A stretch of 64,000 bases of DNA, taken from Acutalibacter sp. 1XD8-33. GTDB lineage: Bacteria; Bacillota; Clostridia; Oscillospirales; Acutalibacteraceae. The position numbers and the translations under genes are program-made. The stretch lies in the NCBI RefSeq assembly GCF_003612555.1, contig NZ_RAZF01000004.1:165420-229419 (forward strand), read 5' to 3'. The notes under the pieces are model-generated. The model saw only the letters and a program-made list of their open reading frames with translations, made no database searches and had not been told where the DNA came from. This document shows, one piece after another, positions 42,947 through 51,377 of the stretch (positions are counted from its first letter, which is position 1; every line of letters starts with the position of its first letter).

Positions 42947-44986
42947 TCATAGCGCCACCCGGTCTGAGCCGGTGCGGGAGAAGAGCAGGCGGATCTCTTC
43001 CCGGAGCAGGCGGTATTCCTCCTTTTCCAGTTCTCCGGCGCGAATAAGCCGCCGGGCGCACTTCTGGGCCTCTTGAAGCAGGTCCAGATTCATGGCGGAC
43101 CCGGCCAGCTTCAGCTGGGGCAGGCCGTGCTGGCGCTGGCCGAAAAAGTCGCCGGGGCCCCGGAGCTTCAGATCCGCGTCGGCAATGGCAAAGCCGTCGT
43201 TGGTGCTTTTGAACAGCCGCAGCCGCTCCAGAGAGCCGGGGCTATCACTGCCAGCGACCAAGATGCCGGTGGACTGCCAGGCCCCCCGGCCAATCCGCCC
43301 CCGCAGCTGGTGGAGCTGAGAGAGGCCGTAGCGTTCAGCGTTCTCAATGAGCATGATAGCGGCGTTGGGGACGTCCACGCCCACCTCCACCACAGTGGTC
43401 GCCACCAGCAACTGGGTCCGGCCCTCAGCAAAGTTCTCCATCACCCGCTCTTTCTGAGCGGGTTTCATTTTTCCGTGGAGCACATCTACCACAGTGCCGG
43501 GGAAAGCCTTGCGCACCAGGGTGGCATAGGTTTCCACGTCCATCACGCCGCCGGTTTCTCCCTCCTCCACCAAAGGGCAGATCAGGTATCCCTGGCGTCC
43601 CTCATCCAGGTACTTCTGCACGTAGCGAAAGGCCCGCTCCCGCTTGTCTGGACCGATGAGGTAGGTCTCAACCTGGCGGCGGCCGGGGGGAAGCTCGTCC
43701 AGCACAGAGACGTCCAGGTCCCCATAGGCCATAAGGGCCAACGTGCGGGGGATGGGCGTGGCGCTCATGACCAGCAGGTGAGGGGAGGCGCCCTTCTGGG
43801 CCAGGGCCACCCGCTGGTTCACCCCAAACCGGTGCTGCTCGTCTGTAATGACAAGCCCCAAATTATGGAAGGCGATCTTCTCTCCAATGAGGGCGTGGGT
43901 GCCGATGGCCAGGCCGGTCTCCCCCCGGGCCAGGGCTTCGGCCTGCTTTCTCCGTTCAGCGGCGGGTATGCTGCCTGTAAACAGGGCGCAGCGCACCCCG
44001 GCGGGCTCCAATAAAGCGGAAAGAGACTGATAGTGCTGGGCGGCGAGAATTTCTGTGGGGGCCATGAGCGCGGCCTGGCAGCCAGACTGGATGACCGGCC
44101 AGCAGAGGGCGGCGGCCACAGCGGTTTTTCCGCTTCCCACGTCTCCCTGAATGAGACGGTTCATCGGGGACTTCCCGGCCATATCCGCCACGCCCTGGGC
44201 AATGGCCCTCTGCTGGGCCCCGGTGAGCCGGAAGGGCAGCAGCGCCGCGAAATCTTCGGGATAGCGGTTGGGGATGGGGTGGAGATTGGGCTCCTGCCGG
44301 CCGTCTTTGATCTGCATCAGTCCCAGCTGCAGGACCAGAAATTCTTCGAAGATCAGCCGCCGCCGGGCGATCTCCAGGTCCTCCATGGACCGGGGAAAGT
44401 GGATGTTCTCCAGGGCGTAGCCCAGGTGGCAGAGGGAATAGCACTCTCGCAGAGGCAGAGGCAGGGGGTCGTCCAGTGGGTCGGGCAGCAGGGACAAGGC
44501 GTTTCCCACAGCATGGGAGATCATTCGGGAGGTGAGGCCCTGGGTGGCCGGGTAGACGGGGACAATAGCGGAGGCCTTCTCCTCCCCGGAAAATTCCGGC
44601 GAGATCATGGCCCGCCCCCCTCGGGCGGAAATTTTCCCCCGGAAGAGATAAGTACGCCCCTCTTCCAGCAGGCTGGGGATGTACTTGTTGTTGAAGAAGG
44701 TGAGGTGCAGGTCGGATTCCCCATCGGTGACAGTGCAGCGGCACATCAGCCGGCCTCCAGGGATCCGTACCTGAGAGGGCTTTCGCGCGACAGTGGCCCG
44801 CACCACGCAGACTGTATCCAAAGGAGCCTGTGCGATGGGTAGGGGCTGGGACCAGTCCTGGTAGTCTCGGGGGTAGAGGCGGAGCAACGCGCCCACACTG
44901 GGCGCGCCAATTTTCTCAAACAGCCGGGTCCGCTGGGTCCCCACACCTTTGAGGCTTTGAATGGGCAGATCAGATAGGAGTGGCAT
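42947..44986 (-). CDS. recG: ATP-dependent DNA helicase RecG
   Basis: RecG reverses stalled forks and branch-migrates Holliday junctions. The 679-residue product has the wedge/OB region (about residues 60-150), Walker A in IQGDVGSGKTAVAAALC, motif ITDEQHRFGVNQR (DEQH-type Walker B), VMSATPIPRTLALMAYGD, and the C-terminal LVATTVVEVGVDVPNA, HQLRGRIGRG blocks, then the TRG-like end FKSTNDGFAIADADLKLRGPGDFFG. The ATG at 44986 has AAGGTGAT upstream; the open frame continues upstream across repeat F but that part is not protein-like. It is a single gene on this strand. Confidence 0.93.
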   Translation of the reverse strand: MPLLSDLPIQSLKGVGTQRTRLFEKIGAPSVGALLRLYPRDYQDWSQPLPIAQAPLDTVCVVRATVARKPSQVRIPGGRLMCRCTVTDGESDLHLTFFNNKYIPSLLEEGRTYLFRGKISARGGRAMISPEFSGEEKASAIVPVYPATQGLTSRMISHAVGNALSLLPDPLDDPLPLPLRECYSLCHLGYALENIHFPRSMEDLEIARRRLIFEEFLVLQLGLMQIKDGRQEPNLHPIPNRYPEDFAALLPFRLTGAQQRAIAQGVADMAGKSPMNRLIQGDVGSGKTAVAAALCWPVIQSGCQAALMAPTEILAAQHYQSLSALLEPAGVRCALFTGSIPAAERRKQAEALARGETGLAIGTHALIGEKIAFHNLGLVITDEQHRFGVNQRVALAQKGASPHLLVMSATPIPRTLALMAYGDLDVSVLDELPPGRRQVETYLIGPDKRERAFRYVQKYLDEGRQGYLICPLVEEGETGGVMDVETYATLVRKAFPGTVVDVLHGKMKPAQKERVMENFAEGRTQLLVATTVVEVGVDVPNAAIMLIENAERYGLSQLHQLRGRIGRGAWQSTGILVAGSDSPGSLERLRLFKSTNDGFAIADADLKLRGPGDFFGQRQHGLPQLKLAGSAMNLDLLQEAQKCARRLIRAGELEKEEYRLLREEIRLLFSRTGSDRVAL

Positions 44987-45047
44987 AGTATCACCTTGCA
45001 GAAAAGTCAACAGGGAAGCATGAAATTCTTTTTTTGAGTGTTGGAAG

Positions 45048-45262
45048 GCCTCCGGCGGCTGGGGGCTCTGCCCCCCGTCCCCCGCAACCTTTGAAAAGGT
45101 TGACGAAACTTTTATCCTGGATAGTTGTGTGCGCCCCAATGAAACACATTGCGCGGTCAAGGGGCGGAAAACTTGGCTTTGCCAAGTTTCGGCCCCATTG
45201 CAGGGTGTGGGGCAGCGCCCCACGACATTGCCGTAGTCGCCGACCTGTGGCGACGAAGGCCA
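45048..45262. repeat. Dispersed mosaic palindromic repeat, copy F
   Basis: It fills the 401-bp gap before recG. The 33-nt piece 45082-45114 is identical to 8317-8349, and the palindrome AAACTTGGCTTTGCCAAGTTT occurs near 45171. A GGCAGCGCCCC-type hairpin follows. No gene is present. Confidence 0.8.
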
Positions 45263-45315
45263 CTCCGTATGACTTCCACTACTCCAAAAAACATCTTAGA
45301 CACTCTCATTCAGAG

Positions 45316-45345
45316 AAAAAGAGAAGGCCATCCTCTGGCCTTCTC
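45316..45345 (-). terminator. Terminator of the DAK2/DegV-type gene
   Basis: GAGAAGGCCA (45321-45330) and TGGCCTTCTC (45336-45345) form a 10-bp stem; on the minus strand it is followed by TTTTT. Confidence 0.85.
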
Positions 45346-45387
45346 CCTTGACTCAGAAGTCTACTTTCAAGCAGGCTCCGGCCCTTC

Positions 45388-47055
45388 TCATTCCACGGAA
45401 ATAATGAAGTAATACACTGGCTGGCCGCCCTCCACCAGATTGATCTCCACGTCCGAATGGACCTTGCCGGAAAGCAACCGTTTGGCTTCCTGAGCCTGCT
45501 CGGCGGTAATCCCTTCGCCGTAGATCAACGTGATGAAAGACGTCTGCTTAGTGGCAAGAGATCGGGCCACCCGCACGCAGGTTGCCACGGGATCCTTTTC
45601 AATATAGTGCAACTTGCCGTTCTTCAGGCCCAGAATGTCTCCGTGGCGGATGGCGTCGCTACCGAATTCGGAGTCCCGGGCGGCAAAGGTGACCAGACCG
45701 GTGTCCACATGGGAGGCAGCCTCCAGCATGGCCTCCTGGTTCTCCTCGGCGGAACTGTCCGGATCAAAGGCCAGCATGGCGGACAGACCCTGGGGGATGG
45801 TCTTGGTGGGCAACACGATCACCTCCCGGTCCTCAGCCAGGGGAATCGTCTGCTCCGCGGCCATGAGGATGTTCTTGTTGTTGGGCAGCACGAACACTTT
45901 TTTGGCGGGCGTGGCCAGTACCGCGCTGAGGATGTCCTCCGTGCTGGGATTCATGGTCTGTCCGCCGCTAACCACCACCGCGCAGCCCAGCTCCAAAAAC
46001 AGGGATTTAAGCCCCTCCCCGGCCGCTACGGAAATGAAGCCCAGCTCCTCTGTGGGCTCCTGGCGTTCTAGCCTGGCCGGTTCTACCGGAGCAGAAACGG
46101 CGGCTTCGCCCAGCTTCTCATGCTGCTGCTTCATGTTGTCGATTTTCACCGTAAGCAGCTGGCCATATTGCAGCCCGGCCTGCAAAGCCTCGCCGGGAGC
46201 TTCTGTGTGTACATGAACCTTGATGATCTCTTCATCGTCCGCCACCAGCACGCAATCGCCGATAGTTTCCAGGAAAAGCCGCAGCTCCAAAGGATCTTTA
46301 GAAATCTCCTGGTCCCGTCCGATGACGAATTCCGTGCAGTAGGTAAAATTGATCTCAGAGTCGAACTCCGCGGCGGCGTTGCGGAAGAACTCTTGGGTTT
46401 CCTGGGCCCGTTCCTCCTCGGACATGCCGGACTCCAGAATAATCCCGCTGCGGAACACGCTGAGCATTCCCTCGAAGATCAGGCAGAGGCCTTGCCCTCC
46501 CGCGTCCACTACACCCGCTCGTTTGAGCACAGGCAGCAGTTCGGGGGTTTCCTCCAGCGCTTTGGCAGCGCCCTGGCATACCGCGTCCCATACCCGTACC
46601 GGCTCGTCGGCCCCGTGAGAGAGGGAATCCCGGCCCTGCTCGGCGGCTACCCGGGCCACGGTGAGGATAGTGCCCTCTGTGGGCCGGGTGACGGCTTTAT
46701 ACGCCTCCTCCACCCCCAGGTCCAGTGCGCGGACCAGCTCCTCGGGGCCAATGGAATCCAGCTCCTCGCAACCCTTGGCAATTCCCCGGAACAGCAGGGA
46801 GAGGATGACGCCGGAGTTGCCCCGGGCGCCCCGCAACATGGCCGAAGCGGCCTTTTTAGCCACCTCCCCGACAGTGCAGGTGTCCGGCAGGTCTTTCAGC
46901 CCGGCAGCCGCCGCGCCAATAGTCATGGACATGTTGGAGCCAGTGTCGCCGTCAGGCACGGGGAAAATATTCAGGTCGTTCACTTGCTTTCTGTATTTCG
47001 CGATATTGTTGGAGCCGGAGATGATGGCGTTTTTCAGCTGAGCGCCTTGAATCAC
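45388..47055 (-). CDS. DAK2-domain protein with DegV-like C-terminal part (FakA/YloV-like)
   Basis: The N-terminal DhaL/DAK2 domain (about residues 8-205) has the phosphate-binding blocks IFPVPDGDTGSNMSMTIGAA and MLRGARGNSGVILSLLFRGI, and DAGGQGLCLIFEGML. The C-terminal half has VLPNNKNILMAAEQ and VHVHTEAPGEALQ. This order is that of FakA, which phosphorylates fatty acids bound to FakB in the acyl-phosphate pathway. The GTG at 47055 is taken as start because AAAAGGA lies about 11 bases upstream; an ATG at 47076 is in frame but lacks an RBS. A terminator follows. No Asp23/rpmB neighbour is visible. Confidence 0.78.
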   Translation of the reverse strand: MIQGAQLKNAIISGSNNIAKYRKQVNDLNIFPVPDGDTGSNMSMTIGAAAAGLKDLPDTCTVGEVAKKAASAMLRGARGNSGVILSLLFRGIAKGCEELDSIGPEELVRALDLGVEEAYKAVTRPTEGTILTVARVAAEQGRDSLSHGADEPVRVWDAVCQGAAKALEETPELLPVLKRAGVVDAGGQGLCLIFEGMLSVFRSGIILESGMSEEERAQETQEFFRNAAAEFDSEINFTYCTEFVIGRDQEISKDPLELRLFLETIGDCVLVADDEEIIKVHVHTEAPGEALQAGLQYGQLLTVKIDNMKQQHEKLGEAAVSAPVEPARLERQEPTEELGFISVAAGEGLKSLFLELGCAVVVSGGQTMNPSTEDILSAVLATPAKKVFVLPNNKNILMAAEQTIPLAEDREVIVLPTKTIPQGLSAMLAFDPDSSAEENQEAMLEAASHVDTGLVTFAARDSEFGSDAIRHGDILGLKNGKLHYIEKDPVATCVRVARSLATKQTSFITLIYGEGITAEQAQEAKRLLSGKVHSDVEINLVEGGQPVYYFIISVE

Positions 47056-47299
47056 AGGGAAACACATCCTTTTCATGAGCGCGCGGCTCGAGGACGGGCA
47101 GCGCGGGAAGCAAATTTTTCTATTCTTGCTTATTTTAACACAGAACTTTCAAAAATACAAGCGGGGGAAGCGTTTCTTCCTTTTCTCTTTCGCATTGGTG
47201 GCTCTGGCCACTGACGATTTCACTAACAGCCGCTTGAAACGGAAAAAGGGTTGCGATCTATGGGCTCGATAAAAGCTGAATTTGTCGAGTTCCATATTT

Positions 47300-47602
47300 C
47301 TAAATTTCGTATAACAAATAGGTTTTAATAATACTATATTGCCTTATCAATTCTTTATCCTTATCTGAAAGCTCTTGATTGGGGAAATTAGCCACTAAAG
47401 AGCAAAGATAAAGGTAACCAGGACTGTACCGTTGAGAAAAACCCTCTCGCCCGAATTTACCTTGTATAATATCAAACTCATGCTGAATTTGACTGATACT
47501 GTTGCACTGGGATAACTTCATCACATCGTCTAAACTATTTTTACTCGTATTGTCAATGATTGATTTAGCTGTATTAACTGCTACAAAAAGCCACTGGTCC
47601 AA
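47300..47602 (-). CDS. AT-rich small protein of unknown function, start uncertain
   Basis: The 100-residue reading frame is helical (MDQWLFVAVNTAKSIIDNTS, later VANFPNQELSDKDKELIRQY) and has no recognised domain. The frame is open upstream to about 47665 with KIVSISKIKAVLKHKPKELS but lacks ATG, GTG or TTG before the chosen TTG. A separate ATG with AGGTG upstream (47675) runs into a stop after 15 codons, so a small indel may have broken the start. The stretch 47260-47760 is clearly AT-rich, unlike both neighbours, which marks it as an insertion between two core genes. Confidence 0.4.
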   Translation of the reverse strand: MDQWLFVAVNTAKSIIDNTSKNSLDDVMKLSQCNSISQIQHEFDIIQGKFGREGFSQRYSPGYLYLCSLVANFPNQELSDKDKELIRQYSIIKTYLLYEI

Positions 47603-47793
47603 ATTTGACAGTTCCTTTGGTTTATGCTTTAATACCGCTTTTATTTTTGATATAGATACTATCTTTCATCACCTAATTACCTCATAAATAATGATTTATC
47701 AGGCAGTGGGTTATCCGGCTCACTACCTATTCCATCATTTTGACGATTGTAAAAATTTGCAATCGTTTTGGAAGTGGCCAAACCACGAAGCCG

Positions 47794-48567
47794 TCAGGTC
47801 AGCGTCAGCCGTTCTACTCCGGTACACAGACCGGTGGCCTCATCAGCGGAGAAAATCACACAATCCATCTTGCAGGCGCCTTTGGCCAAATCAAACCGGG
47901 CGGGCATCTTGGTAGTATAGCGGCCAATGATGATCTCCGGTTTTACTCCCAGCACAGATTGGATGGGCCCGGTCATGCCCACATCGGTGATATAGCCGGT
48001 TCCTTTGGGCAAAACAGACTCGTCGGCGGTAGGCACATGGGTGTGGGTGCCGAACAGCGCCGTGGCCCGCCCATCGGCAAAAAAGCCCAGCGCCCGCTTT
48101 TCTCCTGTGGCCTCCGCGTGAAAATCCACCACACAGAGCTTGGGCAGGCCGGGAGTTTTCAGCAGCTCATCCAGCATTTCAAAAGGTGACCGCAGGCTCT
48201 CCAGATAGACCGTGCCCATCAGGTTGATGACGGCCACCTGGGTCCGGCCCAGATCCGCAATGTACAGGCCTTTCCCCGGAGCGGCGGGCGGATAATTGGC
48301 GGGGCGCAGCAGCGGTTCGCAGCTGTCATAGAAGGGATAGCTCTCCTTTCGGCGGAAACTATGGTTGCCGGTCGTAATGACGTCCGCGCCGCTGTCCAGC
48401 AGGTACTGGGCGGAATTGGGGGTGACGCCGTTGCCATCGGCGGAGTTTTCTCCGTTGACGATGCACAGATCAATGGACTTCAGCTTTTTCAGGGCGGGCA
48501 AATGCCTGCGGAGAAACTCGCATCCGATGCTTCCCACCACGTCGCCCACACAGAGAATATTGATCAT
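47794..48567 (-). CDS. ymdB: YmdB-type metallophosphoesterase (2',3'-cyclic nucleotide phosphodiesterase)
   Basis: The calcineurin-like fold shows ILCVGDVVGSIG (metal Asp), CIVNGENSADGNGVT (Asn/Glu), ADVITTGNHSFRRKE (His), VVDFHAEATGEKRALG (His) and FGTHTHVPTADE (His pair), the layout of the TIGR00282 family. In B. subtilis YmdB hydrolyses cyclic nucleotides and influences sporulation and biofilm development. The 257-residue length is normal. It lies 230 bp downstream of rny on the same strand, the known rny-ymdB order, but a hairpin in the gap suggests attenuated read-through. Confidence 0.9.
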   Translation of the reverse strand: MINILCVGDVVGSIGCEFLRRHLPALKKLKSIDLCIVNGENSADGNGVTPNSAQYLLDSGADVITTGNHSFRRKESYPFYDSCEPLLRPANYPPAAPGKGLYIADLGRTQVAVINLMGTVYLESLRSPFEMLDELLKTPGLPKLCVVDFHAEATGEKRALGFFADGRATALFGTHTHVPTADESVLPKGTGYITDVGMTGPIQSVLGVKPEIIIGRYTTKMPARFDLAKGACKMDCVIFSADEATGLCTGVERLTLT

Positions 48568-48757
48568 AAATGCTCCTTCCTAAGAATCTGTATTCATAAC
48601 CGAAATTACCGGATGAGTGAGAATTTTTCGGGCTGCTCAAGGCAAATTTTCGCAGATATGCTTTCGGTATTTCAAGGGGATTTAACGTGGAGCAGCTCCA
48701 AAAAGGCCACTCAGACGGTAATTGCAGGTTGTAAGCACAGGTTCTGATATTCAACAA

Positions 48758-48782
48758 GGGCGCGCTATCAGGCAGCGCGCCC
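48758..48782 (-). terminator. Hairpin between rny and ymdB
   Basis: GGGCGCGCT (48758-48766) and AGCGCGCCC (48774-48782) form a 9-bp GC stem with a 7-nt loop. On the minus strand it is followed by TTGTTG. It lies 16 bp after the rny stop. Confidence 0.65.
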
Positions 48783-48797
48783 TCTTAAAATTCCAAT

Positions 48798-50360
48798 CTA
48801 TTTGGCGTAGTCCACAGCCCGACTCTCCCGAATCATGGTCACTTTGATCTGGCCGGGATAGTCCAGATCGGTTTCGATCTTTTTGCAGATGTCCCGGGCC
48901 AAGAGGGTCATGCGGTCGTCATTAACCGCCTCGGGCTTGACCATAATGCGCACCTCCCGGCCGGCCTGGATGGCGTAGCAGTTCTCCACACCGTCAAAGG
49001 AAGAGGCCAACTCCTCCAGCTTTTCCAGCCGCTTGATGTAGTTTTCCAAATTTTCCCGGCGGGCTCCAGGACGCGCGGCAGAGATGGCATCCGCCGCCTG
49101 GACGATACAGGCAATGATAGTCTTGGCCTCCACATCCCCATGATGGGCGGCAATGGCGTGGACCACGGCCTCGCTCTCTTTATATTTCTTGGCGACCTCC
49201 ACGCCGATCTGTACATGAGAACCTTCCATCTCATGGTCCAGAGCTTTGCCGATGTCGTGGAGCAGGCCTGCCCGCTTGGCGGTAGTAGGATTCAACCCCA
49301 GCTCAGAGGCGATCATTCCGGAGAGATAAGCCACCTCCAGAGAGTGGTTCAGCACATTCTGTCCGTAGCTGGTGCGGTAGCGCAGACGGCCCAGGAGCTT
49401 CACCAGCTCGTGGTGCACGCCGTTGACGCCCACCTCCAGCACGGCCCGTTCGCCTTCTGCCTTGATGGTAGCCTCCACCTCTCGGCGGGCTTTCTCTACG
49501 GTTTCTTCAATACGGGTGGGATGGATGCGCCCGTCGGAGATCAGCTTCTCCAGGGCCACCCGGGCAACCTCTCGGCGCACCGGCTCAAAGCTGGAGAGGG
49601 TAATGGCCTCGGGGGTATCGTCAATAATCAGGTCCACGCCGGTCAGGGTTTCAATGGCCCGGATATTCCGCCCTTCCCGGCCGATAATCCGCCCCTTCAT
49701 CTCGTCATTGGGCAGGGGCACCACGCTGATCGCCGCCTCGGACACATGGTCGGCGGCACAGCGCTGGATGGCCACGGCAATCACTTCCCGGGCGAGCTGG
49801 TCGCTCTCGTCTTTGGTCTGCTGCTCCAGCTCCCGAACCTTCACGGCCTTTTCGTGAATAAGCTCGTTTTCCAGGTTATTCAGCAGGTATTCTTTTGCCT
49901 GTTCCATGGAGAAGGAAGAGATTTTCTCCAGCATGTCGAACTGACTTTTCCGGACGGCCTCGGCTTCCTTCAGCCGCTCCTCAGCCTTCTTGTTCCTCTG
50001 GTCGATCTGGCCCTCCTTCCGCTCCATGCTCTCCAGCTTCTTTTCCAGGCTCTCTTCCTTTTGCAAATTCCGCCTTTCCTGGTGTTGGATCTCCCGGCGG
50101 CGGTCGGACAATTCTTTTTCGCTCTCGTTTCGCAAACGGTGTATTTCGTCTTTACCCTCTAACACGATCTCCTTCTTTTTGGCCTCGGCGGTTTTTACCG
50201 CGTCGCCCACAATGCGCTTGGCTTCCTCTTCAGCGGAACCGATAGCGGCTTCCGCCTTGGATTTTCGGTAGTTTATCCCGAGGAAAAACGCGGCGCCGCC
50301 GGTAAGAACGGCTGCCAGAACAGCAATGAGGACGCACAGCCATACAGGTATCTGGCCCAA
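48798..50360 (-). CDS. rny: Ribonuclease Y
   Basis: RNase Y starts mRNA decay at the membrane. The N-terminal helix ([20 protein letters not shown]) anchors it, a long coiled coil follows (about residues 30-190), then a KH domain ([20 protein letters not shown]) and an HD domain with [18 protein letters not shown] and [14 protein letters not shown]. The end has [16 protein letters not shown]. The 520-residue length is normal. The start is TTG, chosen because GGAGGTG lies 6 bases upstream. The 190 bp before it hold no gene. Its partner ymdB lies downstream. Confidence 0.95.
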   Translation of the reverse strand: MGQIPVWLCVLIAVLAAVLTGGAAFFLGINYRKSKAEAAIGSAEEEAKRIVGDAVKTAEAKKKEIVLEGKDEIHRLRNESEKELSDRRREIQHQERRNLQKEESLEKKLESMERKEGQIDQRNKKAEERLKEAEAVRKSQFDMLEKISSFSMEQAKEYLLNNLENELIHEKAVKVRELEQQTKDESDQLAREVIAVAIQRCAADHVSEAAISVVPLPNDEMKGRIIGREGRNIRAIETLTGVDLIIDDTPEAITLSSFEPVRREVARVALEKLISDGRIHPTRIEETVEKARREVEATIKAEGERAVLEVGVNGVHHELVKLLGRLRYRTSYGQNVLNHSLEVAYLSGMIASELGLNPTTAKRAGLLHDIGKALDHEMEGSHVQIGVEVAKKYKESEAVVHAIAAHHGDVEAKTIIACIVQAADAISAARPGARRENLENYIKRLEKLEELASSFDGVENCYAIQAGREVRIMVKPEAVNDDRMTLLARDICKKIETDLDYPGQIKVTMIRESRAVDYAK

Positions 50361-50682
50361 TCGGGCACCTCCTTTTCAGAATTATAAAATGATAACAGGT
50401 AAGTTTCAGGCCCGGGAAGAACTCCCGGGAAAATGCATGGCTGCTTTTAGAATCCGTTCGCTTTTATATATTGCATATGTTAATTCCGGCAGAAAATAAT
50501 ATAATATATAAAAAGTACATAAAAAGCACCCAGATGCACTCTATTATTTATTGTATCTCTATCAAGGGGTGCTTGTCAAGAAATTTGTGAACATTTCTTT
50601 AAAGTTTCTTGACATGGGCGGGGAGGAGTATGCGTGTTTCTTGAAGTATTGGGAGGCCTCCATGCGCACAAAGACGCGCATT

Positions 50683-50860
50683 CCGGCAAGGTCGTGGGGC
50701 TCCGCGCCCCACACCCCCGCCAGCTTAAGACCAGCTGGACCGGTCAATGTGTCTGGCTTTGGCGCACTCAGCTAACCAGGGTAAAAGTTTGGTCAAGCTG
50801 AGAGCGCCCGCACCCAGCTTGGCAGAGTTTTGCGAAGCAAAACTCATGACACACCGCGAA
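50683..50860. repeat. Dispersed mosaic palindromic repeat, copy G
   Basis: This lies between rny and the thrS promoter. GACCAGCTGGACCGGTCAA (50729-50747) is identical to copies A and C, GGTCGTGGGGCT...GCCCCACACCCC recalls copy B, and AGTTTTGCGAAGCAAAACT (50827-50845) is a palindrome. The 1,017-bp stretch 50361-51377 otherwise holds the thrS promoter and T-box, and no gene. Confidence 0.8.
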
Positions 50861-50958
50861 ACCCAGCCTGCTCATTTCGTCTCACTTGGCACGGTGTGCC
50901 GGGGGCCTCCTATTACTCCCCCAACACACGCTTTTGGCTCGCCCCCTGCATCTCCCTC

Positions 50959-50987
50959 TTGACATTTTCCCCGGTTCCGGGTATAAT
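50959..50987 (+). promoter_or_regulatory. Promoter of thrS
   Basis: TTGACA (50959-50964) and TATAAT (50982-50987) are spaced 17 bp. The 17 bases TTGACATTTTCCCCGGT are identical to the promoter at 8574. Confidence 0.85.
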
Positions 50988-50994
50988 CGTACAA

Positions 50995-51295
50995 AACAAA
51001 ACGCCATGAAAAGGAAGCCCCGGCTTCCGGTCCCTTCTTTCAGAGAGCCCGCGCCATTGGCTGCAAGCGCGGACGGCGGGGGGAGCTCGGGGACACCGCC
51101 TTGGAGCGGCTGCCGAAAGGACAGACGGATGGCCCCGTTACCAGCCAATACGAGGAAGGGCGGAAGCTCCGCTCTTTGAATCCGGGTGGAACCGCGTCGC
51201 GCCTTAAATCTTACCTCAAAAGGCTGCGCCGCCCCAGAGAGAGCCGCCGGGCAGATGTGCCCCGGCTTGGAAACTGGGGCGGCATTTTGATTTTT
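50995..51295 (+). ncRNA. T-box riboswitch for threonine
   Basis: The leader has the diagnostic T-box sequence GGGTGGAACCGCG (51184-51196), which base-pairs with the acceptor end of uncharged tRNA. The long stem I upstream contains GACACCGCC, where ACC (Thr) may be the specifier codon; I could not fold the stem fully. A terminator follows: GCCGCCCCAG (51228-51237) with CTGGGGCGGC (51274-51283), then ATTTTGATTTTT. Uncharged tRNA-Thr is expected to allow read-through into thrS. Confidence 0.88.
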
Positions 51296-51377
51296 ATCCA
51301 TGTTCCGGCCACTCTGCGCGGCCCGGGAATTGGACCAAACGTCACGTTTGCGTTGCCCCAGGGAAAGGAGAAAAGCT

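Noticed and set aside
44987..45223. N-terminal extension of RecG to 45223
   Set aside because: That part reads through repeat F, has no protein character, and ATG 44986 has a proper ribosome-binding site.
51300..51377. Upstream extension of thrS
   Set aside because: It lies just behind the T-box terminator and has no RBS; ATG 51378 has AAAGGAG and begins the TGS domain.
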